DNA of 64,000 nucleotides from Clostridiales bacterium SIT11 (GTDB taxonomy: Bacteria > Bacillota > Clostridia > Tissierellales > Peptoniphilaceae), in NCBI GenBank assembly GCA_001299455.1, contig CYUK01000003.1, positions 1,674,001 through 1,738,000 on the forward strand. Reading direction: 5' to 3'. The notes below the pieces were generated by a model. That model was not told the DNA's origin, ran no database searches, and saw only the letters and a program-made list of their open reading frames with translations. Shown piece by piece: positions 8,927 through 16,965 of this stretch; position 1 is the first letter of the stretch, and every line of letters begins with the position of its first letter. The position numbers and the translations under genes are program-made.

Positions 8927-11542
8927 ATGAGACAATTAGGATTACACGAAATTCGAAAAGAATTTTTAGACTTTTTTGAAAAACAGGACCATTACCGAGC
9001 CCCTAGTTATTCTTTAATCCCGGAGAATGACCCCTCCCTACTATTAATTGGGGCTGGGATGGCACCCTTAAAAAAATTTTTTACAGGAGAAAAGACCCCT
9101 CCAGCCAAGAGGATGACTACCTGTCAAAAGTGCCTACGGACAGGGGATATTGACAATGTAGGGGTGACAGACCGCCACGCCACTTTTTTTGAAATGTTGG
9201 GGAACTTTTCCTTTGGAGACTACTTTAAAGAGGAAGCCATCCGTTGGGCCTGGGAATTTTTAACGGAAGTTCTGGAAATTTCCAAGGAAGACCTTTGGGT
9301 GACCGTCTTTGAAAAGGATGATGAAGCCTATGAAATTTGGCATGAAACCATGGGTCTGCCGGAAGAAAGAATTGTCCGCCTAGGCAAGGAAGATAACTTC
9401 TGGGAATTGGAAGTAGGACCATCAGGCCCCTGTTCTGAAATCTATGTGGACCGGGGAGAAGCTCATGGCTGTGGAAAAGAAGACTGTAAACCTGGTTGTG
9501 AATGTGACCGGTTTATTGAAATTTGGAACCTGGTCTTTACCCAATTTGACAAGGATGCAGAGGGAAACTACCACCCCCTCTCCCATCCAAACATTGATAC
9601 CGGCATGGGCCTGGAACGGATAGCCACTGTCCTCCAAGGGCGGAACAACATCTTTGAAATTGATGCCCTCAAGGAAATTATTGAAAAGGTGGAAGAACTT
9701 GCAAAATATGAATATGGAAAGGATAAAAAACTGGACATGTCTGTCCGGGTGATTGCGGACCATATCCGGGCCATTACCTTTTTAATTTCAGACGGGGTTA
9801 TTCCCAGTAACGAAGGCCGGGGCTACGTCTTAAGACGGCTCCTCCGCCGGGCAGCAACCCACGGACGGAAGTTGGGCCTAAAGGAACCCTTCCTAACTGA
9901 GGTGTCCAGCTTGGTGATTGACTCCTGGTCTGTCAACTATCCAGAATTAAAGGAAAGACAAGACATGATTTTGGAAGTCATCCAAAGGGAAGAAGAAAAG
10001 TTCTTGGAAACCCTGGAAACAGGATTAAACTTCCTCCGGGAAGACATTGCCAGCTTAAAGAAAAGGGGCATGGACAAGTTATCTGGAATCCGGGCCTTTA
10101 AACTCTATGACACCTATGGTTTTCCTGTGGACCTGACCCAGGAAATTCTAGGAGAAGGTGGCCTAAAGGTAGACTTAGCCGCCTTTAAAGAAGAAATGAA
10201 CAAGCAAAAGGAAAGAGCTCGGGCAGCCCGAGACGATTCTAATATGGGTTGGGAACAAGGAGAAAATGGCTTAAACCTAGATTTTACTGTAGAATTTACA
10301 GGCTATGAAAAGACAGAAGACCAAGGAAAGGTCCTAGGGCTATTTAAGGATCAAGGACCTGTAGAAAAATTATCCCCAGGAGACCAAGGAATTGTCATTA
10401 CAGACAAGACCCCCTTCTATGGAGAAGGCGGAGGCCAAGTCGGAGACACAGGACTTATCTTTAGAGACTCCTTTAAAGGGGATGTCCTGGATACCCAAAA
10501 GACCAAGTCCGGCACCAGCTACAGCCTGGTCAAGGTCTTGGAAGGAGACCTGAAGCTTGGCGACCAAGTGGACCTAAAAGTGGATGAAGACCGGCGGAAG
10601 GCCATTGCCCGGAACCATTCTGTAACCCACCTCCTCCACAAGGCTTTAAAAGATGTTTTGGGAGACCATGTAAACCAAGCAGGGAGCGAAGTCCGAGATA
10701 CTTGGATGCGGTTTGATTTTTCTCACCACAAGGCCATGACGCCAGAAGAAATTCGGAGAGTAGAAGACCTGGTCAACGAAAAAATCTTAGAAGACCTTCC
10801 TGTGACTAAGGAAAACAAGCCCCTAGACCAGGCCAAGGCAGAAGGTGCCATTGGACTTTTTGAAGGAAAGTACAAGGACCAAGTCCGGGTCGTTACCATG
10901 GGAGACTATTCCAAGGAACTTTGCGGTGGAATCCATGTGGACAGGACAGGAGAAATCGGTCTTTTTAAAATCTTATCAGAAAATGGAATTGCAGCCGGTG
11001 TCCGGCGGATAGAGGCCACTACAGGCTTGAACCTCCTGGACAGGCTCAGGGCCTATGAAGATCAAGACCAAAGTTTAGCAGACTATCTCAAGGCTTCTAA
11101 GGGAGATATTTTAACCAAGGTCAGCCAACTCCTATCCAGGGAAAAGAAACTCAAGAAGGACCTGGACCAACTGAAAAAAGATTTGGCCAGCAGTGACTTG
11201 GATAGCCAGTTATCCGAAGTCAAAGAAAAAAATGGCATTTCCTATATTACAGGAATCCTCAAGGATGTAGATCCAGACAACTTGCGGACCCTGGCTGAAG
11301 AAACTCGGGACAAGCACCCCTCCATTCTCGTGGCCCTGGCCTCTATTAATGGAGACAAGGTTCAATTTGCCTGTGCTGTCAGCAAGGACTTGACCAAAAA
11401 AGTCCAAGCAGGGAAAGTCATTGGGCAAGTGGCAAAAATCGCCGGTGGCGGCGGTGGCGGCCGACCAGACTTTGCCCAAGCGGGAGGAAAAAAACCGGAA
11501 AAAGTAGAAGAAGCCATGGCCCATGTATCTGACTTCTTTTAA
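8927..11542 (+). CDS. alaS: Alanyl-tRNA synthetase
   Basis: Charges tRNA-Ala and hydrolyses mischarged Ser- and Gly-tRNA-Ala. Its 871 residues match bacterial AlaRS. The class II catalytic domain opens with the typical LGLHEIRKEFLDFF and contains the RATFFEMLGNFSFGDYF-like motif 2 region (residues ~85-105). The editing domain has the zinc ligands HSVTH (from His564) and CGGIH (from Cys666). The C-terminal DHHA1/C-Ala region ends with a glycine run (GGGGGGRPDFAQAGG). Translation starts at an ATG behind AAGGAGAG. It has its own strong promoter and a strong terminator, hence a single-gene unit. Confidence 0.98.
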   Translation: MRQLGLHEIRKEFLDFFEKQDHYRAPSYSLIPENDPSLLLIGAGMAPLKKFFTGEKTPPAKRMTTCQKCLRTGDIDNVGVTDRHATFFEMLGNFSFGDYFKEEAIRWAWEFLTEVLEISKEDLWVTVFEKDDEAYEIWHETMGLPEERIVRLGKEDNFWELEVGPSGPCSEIYVDRGEAHGCGKEDCKPGCECDRFIEIWNLVFTQFDKDAEGNYHPLSHPNIDTGMGLERIATVLQGRNNIFEIDALKEIIEKVEELAKYEYGKDKKLDMSVRVIADHIRAITFLISDGVIPSNEGRGYVLRRLLRRAATHGRKLGLKEPFLTEVSSLVIDSWSVNYPELKERQDMILEVIQREEEKFLETLETGLNFLREDIASLKKRGMDKLSGIRAFKLYDTYGFPVDLTQEILGEGGLKVDLAAFKEEMNKQKERARAARDDSNMGWEQGENGLNLDFTVEFTGYEKTEDQGKVLGLFKDQGPVEKLSPGDQGIVITDKTPFYGEGGGQVGDTGLIFRDSFKGDVLDTQKTKSGTSYSLVKVLEGDLKLGDQVDLKVDEDRRKAIARNHSVTHLLHKALKDVLGDHVNQAGSEVRDTWMRFDFSHHKAMTPEEIRRVEDLVNEKILEDLPVTKENKPLDQAKAEGAIGLFEGKYKDQVRVVTMGDYSKELCGGIHVDRTGEIGLFKILSENGIAAGVRRIEATTGLNLLDRLRAYEDQDQSLADYLKASKGDILTKVSQLLSREKKLKKDLDQLKKDLASSDLDSQLSEVKEKNGISYITGILKDVDPDNLRTLAEETRDKHPSILVALASINGDKVQFACAVSKDLTKKVQAGKVIGQVAKIAGGGGGGRPDFAQAGGKKPEKVEEAMAHVSDFF

Positions 11543-11570
11543 CGGAAAGAGAAATTAAGAAAAATTAGAG

Positions 11571-11613
11571 AAAAGACCAGACCCTGATGAAGGAGGGAGC
11601 CTGGTCTTTTTTC
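11571..11613 (+). terminator. Terminator after alaS
   Basis: Perfect 10-base stem AAAAGACCAG (11571-11580) with CTGGTCTTTT (11601-11610), followed by TT. Confidence 0.9.
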
Positions 11614-11652
11614 TTAAAATCCTTCCAGGAGGAAAGAAATGTAAAAAGAAAC

Positions 11653-11681
11653 TTGCATTTAAGAAAATCTTATGTTAAACT
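11653..11681 (+). promoter_or_regulatory. Probable promoter of the tRNA-Trp gene
   Basis: TTGCAT (11653-11658), 17 bases, TAAACT (11676-11681), 22 bases before the tRNA. The -10 is imperfect. Confidence 0.45.
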
Positions 11682-11703
11682 TGATAAGTAAAATTGAAAG
11701 TAT

Positions 11704-11778
11704 AGGGGTATAGTTCAGTGGCAGAACGTTGGTCTCCAAAACCAAATGTCGAGGGTTCAAATCCTTCTACCCCTGCCA
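11704..11778 (+). tRNA. trnW: tRNA-Trp (anticodon CCA)
   Basis: Full cloverleaf: acceptor AGGGGTA pairs with TACCCCT, D-arm GTTC/GAAC, anticodon stem TTGGT/ACCAA around the loop CTCCAAA (anticodon CCA), T-arm GAGGG/CCTTC with TTCAAAT. The 3' CCA is encoded (11776-11778). A strong terminator follows at once, so this is a solitary tRNA gene. Confidence 0.97.
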
Positions 11779-11779
11779 A

Positions 11780-11812
11780 AAACCGTCGAGACTTCGATGG
11801 TTTATTTTTTTA
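11780..11812 (+). terminator. Terminator after tRNA-Trp
   Basis: AAACCGTCGA (11780-11789) pairs with TCGATGGTTT (11794-11803), one G-T pair, followed by ATTTTTTT. Confidence 0.9.
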
Positions 11813-11960
11813 TAAAATATATTGCCCTCTCAAAAAAACTAGCAGCTAGGGATTCGAGGGAAATTTCAAGAGATGGAAAATCCTAAAATAGGAAATAGAT
11901 GGATTTTTTCCATAAAGTCTGGGTAAAAATAAGACATGGACTTGAAAAGGAGGCATGCCT

Positions 11961-12533
11961 GTGGCAAAACAATATACCAAGGACTTGATTAAAAGAGAGT
12001 TTATAAAGCTTCTGGAAGATAAAAGTTTAAAAAATATCACCATAGGGGAATTGGCTGAAAAGTGTGAAATTAATAGAAACACTTTTTACTACCACTACGA
12101 TGATATTTATATGCTGGTCAAGGAAATCTTAGCGGATGAACTGGAAAAGGTAAATGAAAAATTTACCAGGACGGACTCCTGGGAAGATAGCCTGGTTTGT
12201 GCTGTCTACTTTATCTTAGAGAATAAAAAGGCAACCCAAAATATCTTTAAATCCATTGATAAACAGGACGTGGATGACTACCTCTATAAGATTTGTGAAG
12301 CAGTTATGGACAAGTATATTGACAAGGAATGTGCCTCGAAAAATATCCATCCCAAGGAAGAGGATAGGATTCTCCTGGTGAACTTTTACCGGGCCGCCCT
12401 AGTGGGGCTCTTGGATATGTGGATCCAGGACGGAATGGAAGAATCTCCAGAGGGGGTTATCTACCGGATTGGGACTTTATTTGATGGAAATATTGAGCGG
12501 TCTCTCCGGATTAGTGAAGGGCTGGACAAGTAA
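11961..12533 (+). CDS. TetR/AcrR-family transcriptional regulator
   Basis: One-domain repressor-type regulator, about 190 residues. The helix-turn-helix occupies residues ~8-55, with the family-typical NITIGELAEKCEINRNTFYYHY core. The C-terminal ligand/dimer domain resembles the DhaS-like TetR subgroup. I prefer the GTG at 11961 over the ATG at 11955, because the AAAAGGAGG (11945-11953) sits 7 bases from the GTG but only one from the ATG. It is bounded by terminators on both sides and has no co-transcribed target, so it may act elsewhere. The 185 bases between the tRNA terminator and this start show no clear promoter. Confidence 0.85.
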   Translation: MAKQYTKDLIKREFIKLLEDKSLKNITIGELAEKCEINRNTFYYHYDDIYMLVKEILADELEKVNEKFTRTDSWEDSLVCAVYFILENKKATQNIFKSIDKQDVDDYLYKICEAVMDKYIDKECASKNIHPKEEDRILLVNFYRAALVGLLDMWIQDGMEESPEGVIYRIGTLFDGNIERSLRISEGLDK

Positions 12534-12544
12534 ATAAGCAAGGG

Positions 12545-12592
12545 AAAAATGTACAAAGGTGGATTTCCACTGAAAACTTGTACATTTTTTTA
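12545..12592 (+). terminator. Terminator after the TetR gene
   Basis: AAAAATGTACAA (12545-12556) pairs with TTGTACATTTTT (12578-12589), with a nested GTGGA/TCCAC helix, then T-rich sequence. The remaining ~185 bases before the next gene hold the promoter at 12721 and no other recognised feature. Confidence 0.9.
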
Positions 12593-12720
12593 TTTGACCT
12601 ACGGGGTCAAGACTTTGATAGGTTGAGTAAAATTCGAATAGCCTAGGCCAGGAGAAGATGATTAGAATTTTACTTAGGAAGGCGTAAAAGGTCTGGAAAA
12701 GGATGGATTTTATCCAAAGA

Positions 12721-12749
12721 TTGTCTTTAATTTCAAGTTTTGGTATAAT
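12721..12749 (+). promoter_or_regulatory. SigA promoter of the Asp23-nusB operon
   Basis: TTGTCT (12721-12726), 17 bases, TATAAT (12744-12749), with TGG giving an extended -10. It is 28 bases upstream of the GTG start of the Asp23 gene. Confidence 0.85.
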
Positions 12750-12776
12750 AAGTCTAAGATTATTGGAGGTGCTAAC

Positions 12777-13166
12777 GTGGAAAAATATGTGACACAAGAA
12801 TCCTCAGGAGGAAATGTAAAGATTGCCGATGATGTCCTTGCAAAAATTGCAATGGTGGCTGCGTCCCATGTGGATGGAGTCTATGCTCCAGGAAATGATT
12901 TAATGAGTGGAGTGGCGGATGTTGCCGGGAAGTTTGGAGTCAGGACCCCAGCCCGAGGAGCCAAGGTGTCTGTTGGGGAAAATGAAGCGATTTTAGACTT
13001 GTCCATATCTGTAGAATATGGGAAAAATATTGTAGAGATTTGTAATGAAATCCAAAAAAAGGTCAAGGAATCTGTAGAAAATATGACGGGCTTAAATGTC
13101 ATTGAAATTAATGTCCATGTCGTTGGAATTTCTACCCCAAATACAGAGCTTGAAAAAAGGGCCTAA
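12777..13166 (+). CDS. Asp23/Gls24 family (DUF322) envelope stress protein
   Basis: Small 129-residue cytosolic protein of the Asp23 family, linked to cell-envelope homeostasis in Firmicutes. The typical opening (GNVKIADDVLAKIAMVAASHVDGVY) and the central valine/isoleucine-rich sheet ending VIEINVHVVGI are clear. Translation starts at GTG 12777, six bases after GGAGGT. No AmaP-type membrane partner is adjacent. nusB follows after 3 bases, a gene order I recall as common in Clostridia. Its exact role here is unproven. Confidence 0.93.
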   Translation: MEKYVTQESSGGNVKIADDVLAKIAMVAASHVDGVYAPGNDLMSGVADVAGKFGVRTPARGAKVSVGENEAILDLSISVEYGKNIVEICNEIQKKVKESVENMTGLNVIEINVHVVGISTPNTELEKRA

Positions 13167-13169
13167 GGG

Positions 13170-13586
13170 ATGAAGTTAGGTCGTCGAAAAGCACGTGTTT
13201 TTATGATGCAGGCTATTTTCCAACTTCCCTTTCATGAAGATGGAAGCCAAGCCCTGGACTTTATTTTAGATACGGACATGGAAGAAGGTTCTTTTCAAGA
13301 AGTCCAAGAAGACTTTGAACGCTTTCTAGCCCATAAGGAGGAAGTGGATACCATTATCCACGATACCTTAATTGGCTGGGATATGCATCGCTTGGCTAAG
13401 GTGGATCTAGCCATTTTACGGCTAGCCGTTTATGAAATGTATTTTTGTGATGACATCCCTCCTAAGGTGAGCATTAATGAGGCGGTAGAATTAGGAAAAA
13501 AATACAGTACCGATGACTCTTCCCGGTTTATCAATGGGATACTGGGGTCTGTCTATAAAAAATATGAAGAGGGATTAAAGGACTAG
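13170..13586 (+). CDS. nusB: Transcription antitermination factor NusB
   Basis: All-helical RNA-binding protein that, with NusE (S10), binds boxA RNA in rRNA antitermination. Its 138 residues are of normal length. The N-terminal RRKARVFMMQAIFQL segment and the C-terminal PPKVSINEAVELGKKYS and RFINGILGSV motifs are diagnostic. The start lies 3 bases after the Asp23 stop. A hairpin with a T-run overlaps its stop codon and sits just before xseA, so expression of the rest of the operon may depend on read-through. Confidence 0.95.
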   Translation: MKLGRRKARVFMMQAIFQLPFHEDGSQALDFILDTDMEEGSFQEVQEDFERFLAHKEEVDTIIHDTLIGWDMHRLAKVDLAILRLAVYEMYFCDDIPPKVSINEAVELGKKYSTDDSSRFINGILGSVYKKYEEGLKD

Positions 13587-13624
13587 GGTTGCCAATAGAT
13601 TTTCTATGGGAAACCCTCTTTTTT
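13585..13624 (+). terminator. Intra-operon hairpin with T-run between nusB and xseA
   Basis: AGGGTT (13585-13590) pairs with AACCCT (13612-13617), with further partial pairing inside, followed by CTTTTTT. It begins in the nusB stop codon and ends 14 bases before the xseA ATG. I see no promoter between it and xseA, so it probably acts as a partial terminator. Confidence 0.6.
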
Positions 13625-13637
13625 ACAGGAGTTCACA

Positions 13638-15173
13638 ATGAATCCAATTGCTGTCAGTGCCTTAGCTAAATATATAAAAAAGACCCTGGATGTGGACTAT
13701 TTTTTAGCCGATCTGGCTGTAGAGGGGGAAATTAGTAACTTAAAAAACTACCCCAATGGCCACTGTTACTTTACTTTAAAGGACCAGGATGCAGCGATTT
13801 CCTGTATCCTCTACCGCTGGGACAAGGGAGAGGAAGGCTTTTCCTTTCAAGAAGGGGACCAGGTGGTGGTCCGGGGCGGAGTATCTGTCTATGAAAAGGA
13901 AACGCGAATTAACTTTTATGTCCAGGAAATAGAAGAAAAGGGCCTCGGCTCTCTCTATAAGGACTACTTAAAAACCAAGGACAAACTGGAAAAGGAAGGC
14001 CTTTTTAGGGAGGACTTAAAAAAACCCATTCCGGCCTATGTAGACCATATTGGGGTAGTCACCTCCAAGCAAGGGGCAGTTATTGAAGATATTATCCATG
14101 TAACTAGAAGGCGAAACCAAGGAGTGTCTATTACTCTCTATCCCTGTCAAGTCCAGGGTCAGGGGGCGGAGAAAACCATCAAAAAGGCCCTGGCAAGAGC
14201 CTTGGAAAATAAGGACTTAGATGTCATTATTCTCGGACGTGGAGGCGGGTCTTTTGAAGACCTGATGGCCTTTCAAGATGAAGACCTGGCTCGGATGATT
14301 TTCCAGGCAGATATTCCCATTATTTCTGCTGTAGGCCATGAAACAGACTATTCCATTAGTGATTTTGTGGCAGACTTAAGAGCTCCGACTCCCAGTGCAG
14401 GGGCAGAACTTGCAGTGACCTTAAAGGAAGACCTGGTGATGGACCTGGACTTAAAAATCCGCCGGGCCCAGCAAAAATTTTACCAGCGAATCCAGGGAGA
14501 AAGGACCCAGCTTAATCGCCGAGAAGGGGCTCTTCGCCTCTATTCTCTGGACCTTTTAGTGGACAGGAAAAAGCTGGACCTGGCCAACCGAATCTTTCAG
14601 GTGGACATGGCCCTTAAGAGGAAGGTTCAGGAAGATAAGACGGCCTTAAACCACAGGAAGGCCCAGGGGCGGCTGCTTTTAGAAAGAAGGCTCGCTGGAG
14701 AAAAAAGACGGCTGGACCAAGAAAAATTAATCCTTGAAAGAAATTTTAGTCCCAGCCAGGGAAAGAGACTCCTGGAAAGAAGGGGCCTGGTCCTAGGAGA
14801 CTTTATTAAGGGCCTGAAGCAAAAAATCAACTATGAAAATCAAGGGTTGGCCTACAGAAAAAAGTCTTTAAGGGCCTTAGGGCCCAGGGAAAGCCTTAAA
14901 AAGAAGAAAGTCAACTTGGCCTACCAGGGCCACAAGAGTCAAGTTCTCATGATGAAAAAAATCCAAGGAGAGAAGACGGACCTCCTTGGCAAGGGGAAAT
15001 TTTTAAAGAAGTGGAGCCAAGCCTTCCCCAGGACCTATGTTTTAAAGGATGGCCAATTTGTAGGAGGCATTGGAGATTTAAAGAAGGAAGATTTGCTGAA
15101 ACTTTATCTAGTAGATGGCCAGGCCCATGTCCGGGTGGAAGAGGTCTATAAAAAAGAAGGAGGGAAGGAATGA
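13638..15173 (+). CDS. xseA: Exodeoxyribonuclease VII large subunit
   Basis: Catalytic subunit of ExoVII, which degrades single-stranded DNA from both ends; acts with XseB. 511 residues: N-terminal OB-fold (about 1-105, with VEGEISNLKNYPNGHCYFTLKD), the catalytic core with GVVTSKQGAVIEDI, GRGGGSFEDLMAF and VGHETDYSISDFVADLRAPTPSAGAE-type motifs (residues ~125-260), then a long charged coiled coil (~265-460). The ATG follows CAGGAG. The stop overlaps the xseB start by 4 bases (ATGA), indicating coupled translation. Confidence 0.97.
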   Translation: MNPIAVSALAKYIKKTLDVDYFLADLAVEGEISNLKNYPNGHCYFTLKDQDAAISCILYRWDKGEEGFSFQEGDQVVVRGGVSVYEKETRINFYVQEIEEKGLGSLYKDYLKTKDKLEKEGLFREDLKKPIPAYVDHIGVVTSKQGAVIEDIIHVTRRRNQGVSITLYPCQVQGQGAEKTIKKALARALENKDLDVIILGRGGGSFEDLMAFQDEDLARMIFQADIPIISAVGHETDYSISDFVADLRAPTPSAGAELAVTLKEDLVMDLDLKIRRAQQKFYQRIQGERTQLNRREGALRLYSLDLLVDRKKLDLANRIFQVDMALKRKVQEDKTALNHRKAQGRLLLERRLAGEKRRLDQEKLILERNFSPSQGKRLLERRGLVLGDFIKGLKQKINYENQGLAYRKKSLRALGPRESLKKKKVNLAYQGHKSQVLMMKKIQGEKTDLLGKGKFLKKWSQAFPRTYVLKDGQFVGGIGDLKKEDLLKLYLVDGQAHVRVEEVYKKEGGKE

Positions 15174-15388
15174 AAGAACTTTCATACGAAGAAAATGTCC
15201 AGGCTCTAGATGCTTGTATTGGGAAGTTGCAAAGGGAAGATATCCCCTTGGAAGAAAGCTTTAAGGTTTACCAAGAGGCCTTGGGCTACTATAAGGCCAG
15301 CATGAAAATTTTAAATGAATTGGAAGGAAAGTTGGAAGCCTACAATGAAGAGACAGGCCAATACGAACCCTACAAGAGGGGCGAATAA
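15170..15388 (+). CDS. xseB: Exodeoxyribonuclease VII small subunit
   Basis: 72-residue helical subunit that wraps the XseA coiled coil. The family core LSYEENVQALDACIGKLQ and the later YKASMKILNELEGKLE helix are visible. It overlaps xseA by 4 bases, with GGAGGGAAGG inside the xseA end as ribosome binding site. ispA begins one base after its stop. Confidence 0.95.
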   Translation: MKELSYEENVQALDACIGKLQREDIPLEESFKVYQEALGYYKASMKILNELEGKLEAYNEETGQYEPYKRGE

Positions 15389-15389
15389 G

Positions 15390-16154
15390 ATGGATTCTTT
15401 TGAAGAAGTTTTTAAAGGGTCTCTAGATTTTTATAGGGAGTCCCACCTCTATGAAGCCACTAGCTACGCCCTCATGAGTGGGGGAAAAAGGCTTCGTCCC
15501 AGAATTCTCTACCTGGTGGGCCAGGCCCTAGATACAAATCGAGAGGACTTGGAAGTTTTGATGGTGGCTCTAGAATGGATCCACAACTACTCCCTCATTC
15601 ATGACGACCTTCCCGGCATGGACAATGACGACTACCGCCGGGGCAAGGAAACAGTCCACAAAAAATATGGGGAAGCTACGGCAATTTTAGCCGGAGATGG
15701 CCTTTTAAACTCGGCGGCAAGCCTGGTTTTGGACCACAGTCTCCAGCTGGAAGGGGAAGACCTTAAAGGATTTTTAAGGGCAGGAAGGGCCCTCTTCCAG
15801 GCCTCTGGCATTGAAGGGATGATCCAGGGCCAGATGGTGGACTTAAATCCAAAGCTAGACCAAAAAGATTATATGAAAAAGACGGCAGAGCTCTTTAAAA
15901 TGTCCTTTACCCTTCCCTGCTACCTAGAAGACCCTGGAGAAGAGATAAAAAAAGACTTGGAAGACCTGGGCCAGACTTTTGGCTTTCTCTACCAAACCAA
16001 GGATGATGCAGAAGACCAGGACAGGGATCGGACCTCCAAGGACAGAAAAGACCAGGAAAAAGAAAAGTTTGAAAGCCTCCTCCAAGACCTGACCAGGAAA
16101 AGACCAGATTTTAAGGACCTAGAAAACTTTCTTAAGGAGGTAATCTATGGCTAA
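15390..16154 (+). CDS. ispA: Short-chain polyprenyl diphosphate synthase (farnesyl/geranyl type)
   Basis: Condenses isopentenyl diphosphate with allylic diphosphates for isoprenoid synthesis. 254 residues, shorter than the usual ~290. The first Asp-rich motif is canonical (residues 72-80, DDLPGMDND). The second is altered: KDDAEDQDRDR in place of the usual DDILD. I start at the ATG at 15390, where the protein begins MDSFEEVFKG and the SGGKRLRP substrate motif lies at ~30-37. Placement behind xseAB and before tlyA is typical of Firmicutes. Chain length cannot be read safely; the shortened C-terminus is worth noting. Confidence 0.9.
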   Translation: MDSFEEVFKGSLDFYRESHLYEATSYALMSGGKRLRPRILYLVGQALDTNREDLEVLMVALEWIHNYSLIHDDLPGMDNDDYRRGKETVHKKYGEATAILAGDGLLNSAASLVLDHSLQLEGEDLKGFLRAGRALFQASGIEGMIQGQMVDLNPKLDQKDYMKKTAELFKMSFTLPCYLEDPGEEIKKDLEDLGQTFGFLYQTKDDAEDQDRDRTSKDRKDQEKEKFESLLQDLTRKRPDFKDLENFLKEVIYG

Positions 16155-16965
16155 GACCAGGTGCCGGGCAGACCAGCTGGTCTACCAGCAGGGCCTGGCC
16201 AGCAGCCGAGAAAAGGCCAAACGCCTCATTATGGCTGGCCTGGTGGTGGAAGGGTCCCGCCGGATAGACAAGCCAGGTGAGCAACTGGATATGGAAACAG
16301 AGCTTCGTTTAAAAGGCCAGATGAAGTATGTGAGCCGGGGAGGATATAAGCTGGAAAAAATCCTGGAAAATGAAGCCATTAACTTAAAGGACAAGGTCTG
16401 CATTGACATTGGAGCCTCCACAGGGGGCTTTACGGACTGCATGCTCCAGGCAGGAGCAAAAAAAGTCTATGCCATTGATGTAGGCTACAACCAACTGGAC
16501 TTTTCCCTACGACAAGACCCCCGGGTCATCAACATGGAAAAGATAAATATTCGTTACTTAGAGCCGGAAGATTTAGAAGAAAAGGCAGATTTTATCAGCA
16601 TTGACGTTTCCTTTATTTCCCTGGACCTGGTCTTACCTGTGGCCAAAAACCTCCTCAAGGAAGACGGATTAATTGCAGCCCTGATAAAACCACAATTTGA
16701 AGCCGGCAAGGATAAGGTAGGCAAGGGAGGCATTGTTCGAGACAAGAAAATCCACCTGGAGGTTCTGGAAAAGATGTTGGCTCTCTTTACAAGTCTTGGT
16801 TTAAATCCCCTCCAATTGACAGATTCTCCCATCCACGGAGCCAAGGGGAATATTGAATTTTTAGCTCTTTTAAGCCTAGGACCCGGCAAGTCCTGGGACC
16901 TTAAAGCCCTGGTGGACAAGGCCCACCAAGATGGAGGCAAGGATGTTACTGGAACTCAACATTAA
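16147..16965 (+). CDS. tlyA: TlyA-family rRNA (cytidine-2'-O)-methyltransferase
   Basis: 272 residues: an N-terminal S4 RNA-binding domain (~4-62, with SREKAKRLIMAGLV) joined to an FtsJ/Rossmann methyltransferase. The SAM site IDIGASTGGFTDCMLQ and the catalytic-domain segment DFISIDVSFISLDLVLP are visible. TlyA homologues methylate 16S and sometimes 23S rRNA. The start overlaps ispA by 8 bases with AAGGAGG just upstream. The end overlaps recN. Confidence 0.93.
   Translation: MAKTRCRADQLVYQQGLASSREKAKRLIMAGLVVEGSRRIDKPGEQLDMETELRLKGQMKYVSRGGYKLEKILENEAINLKDKVCIDIGASTGGFTDCMLQAGAKKVYAIDVGYNQLDFSLRQDPRVINMEKINIRYLEPEDLEEKADFISIDVSFISLDLVLPVAKNLLKEDGLIAALIKPQFEAGKDKVGKGGIVRDKKIHLEVLEKMLALFTSLGLNPLQLTDSPIHGAKGNIEFLALLSLGPGKSWDLKALVDKAHQDGGKDVTGTQH

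Noticed and set aside
12594-12610. TTGACC/GGTCAA palindrome after the TetR terminator as a TetR operator
   Set aside because: Only 6-base arms directly abutting the terminator T-run, with no promoter at this position; could be chance.
12776-12777. Search for an AmaP/DUF2273 partner gene beside Asp23
   Set aside because: The gene before is TetR and the gene after is nusB; no partner is visible.
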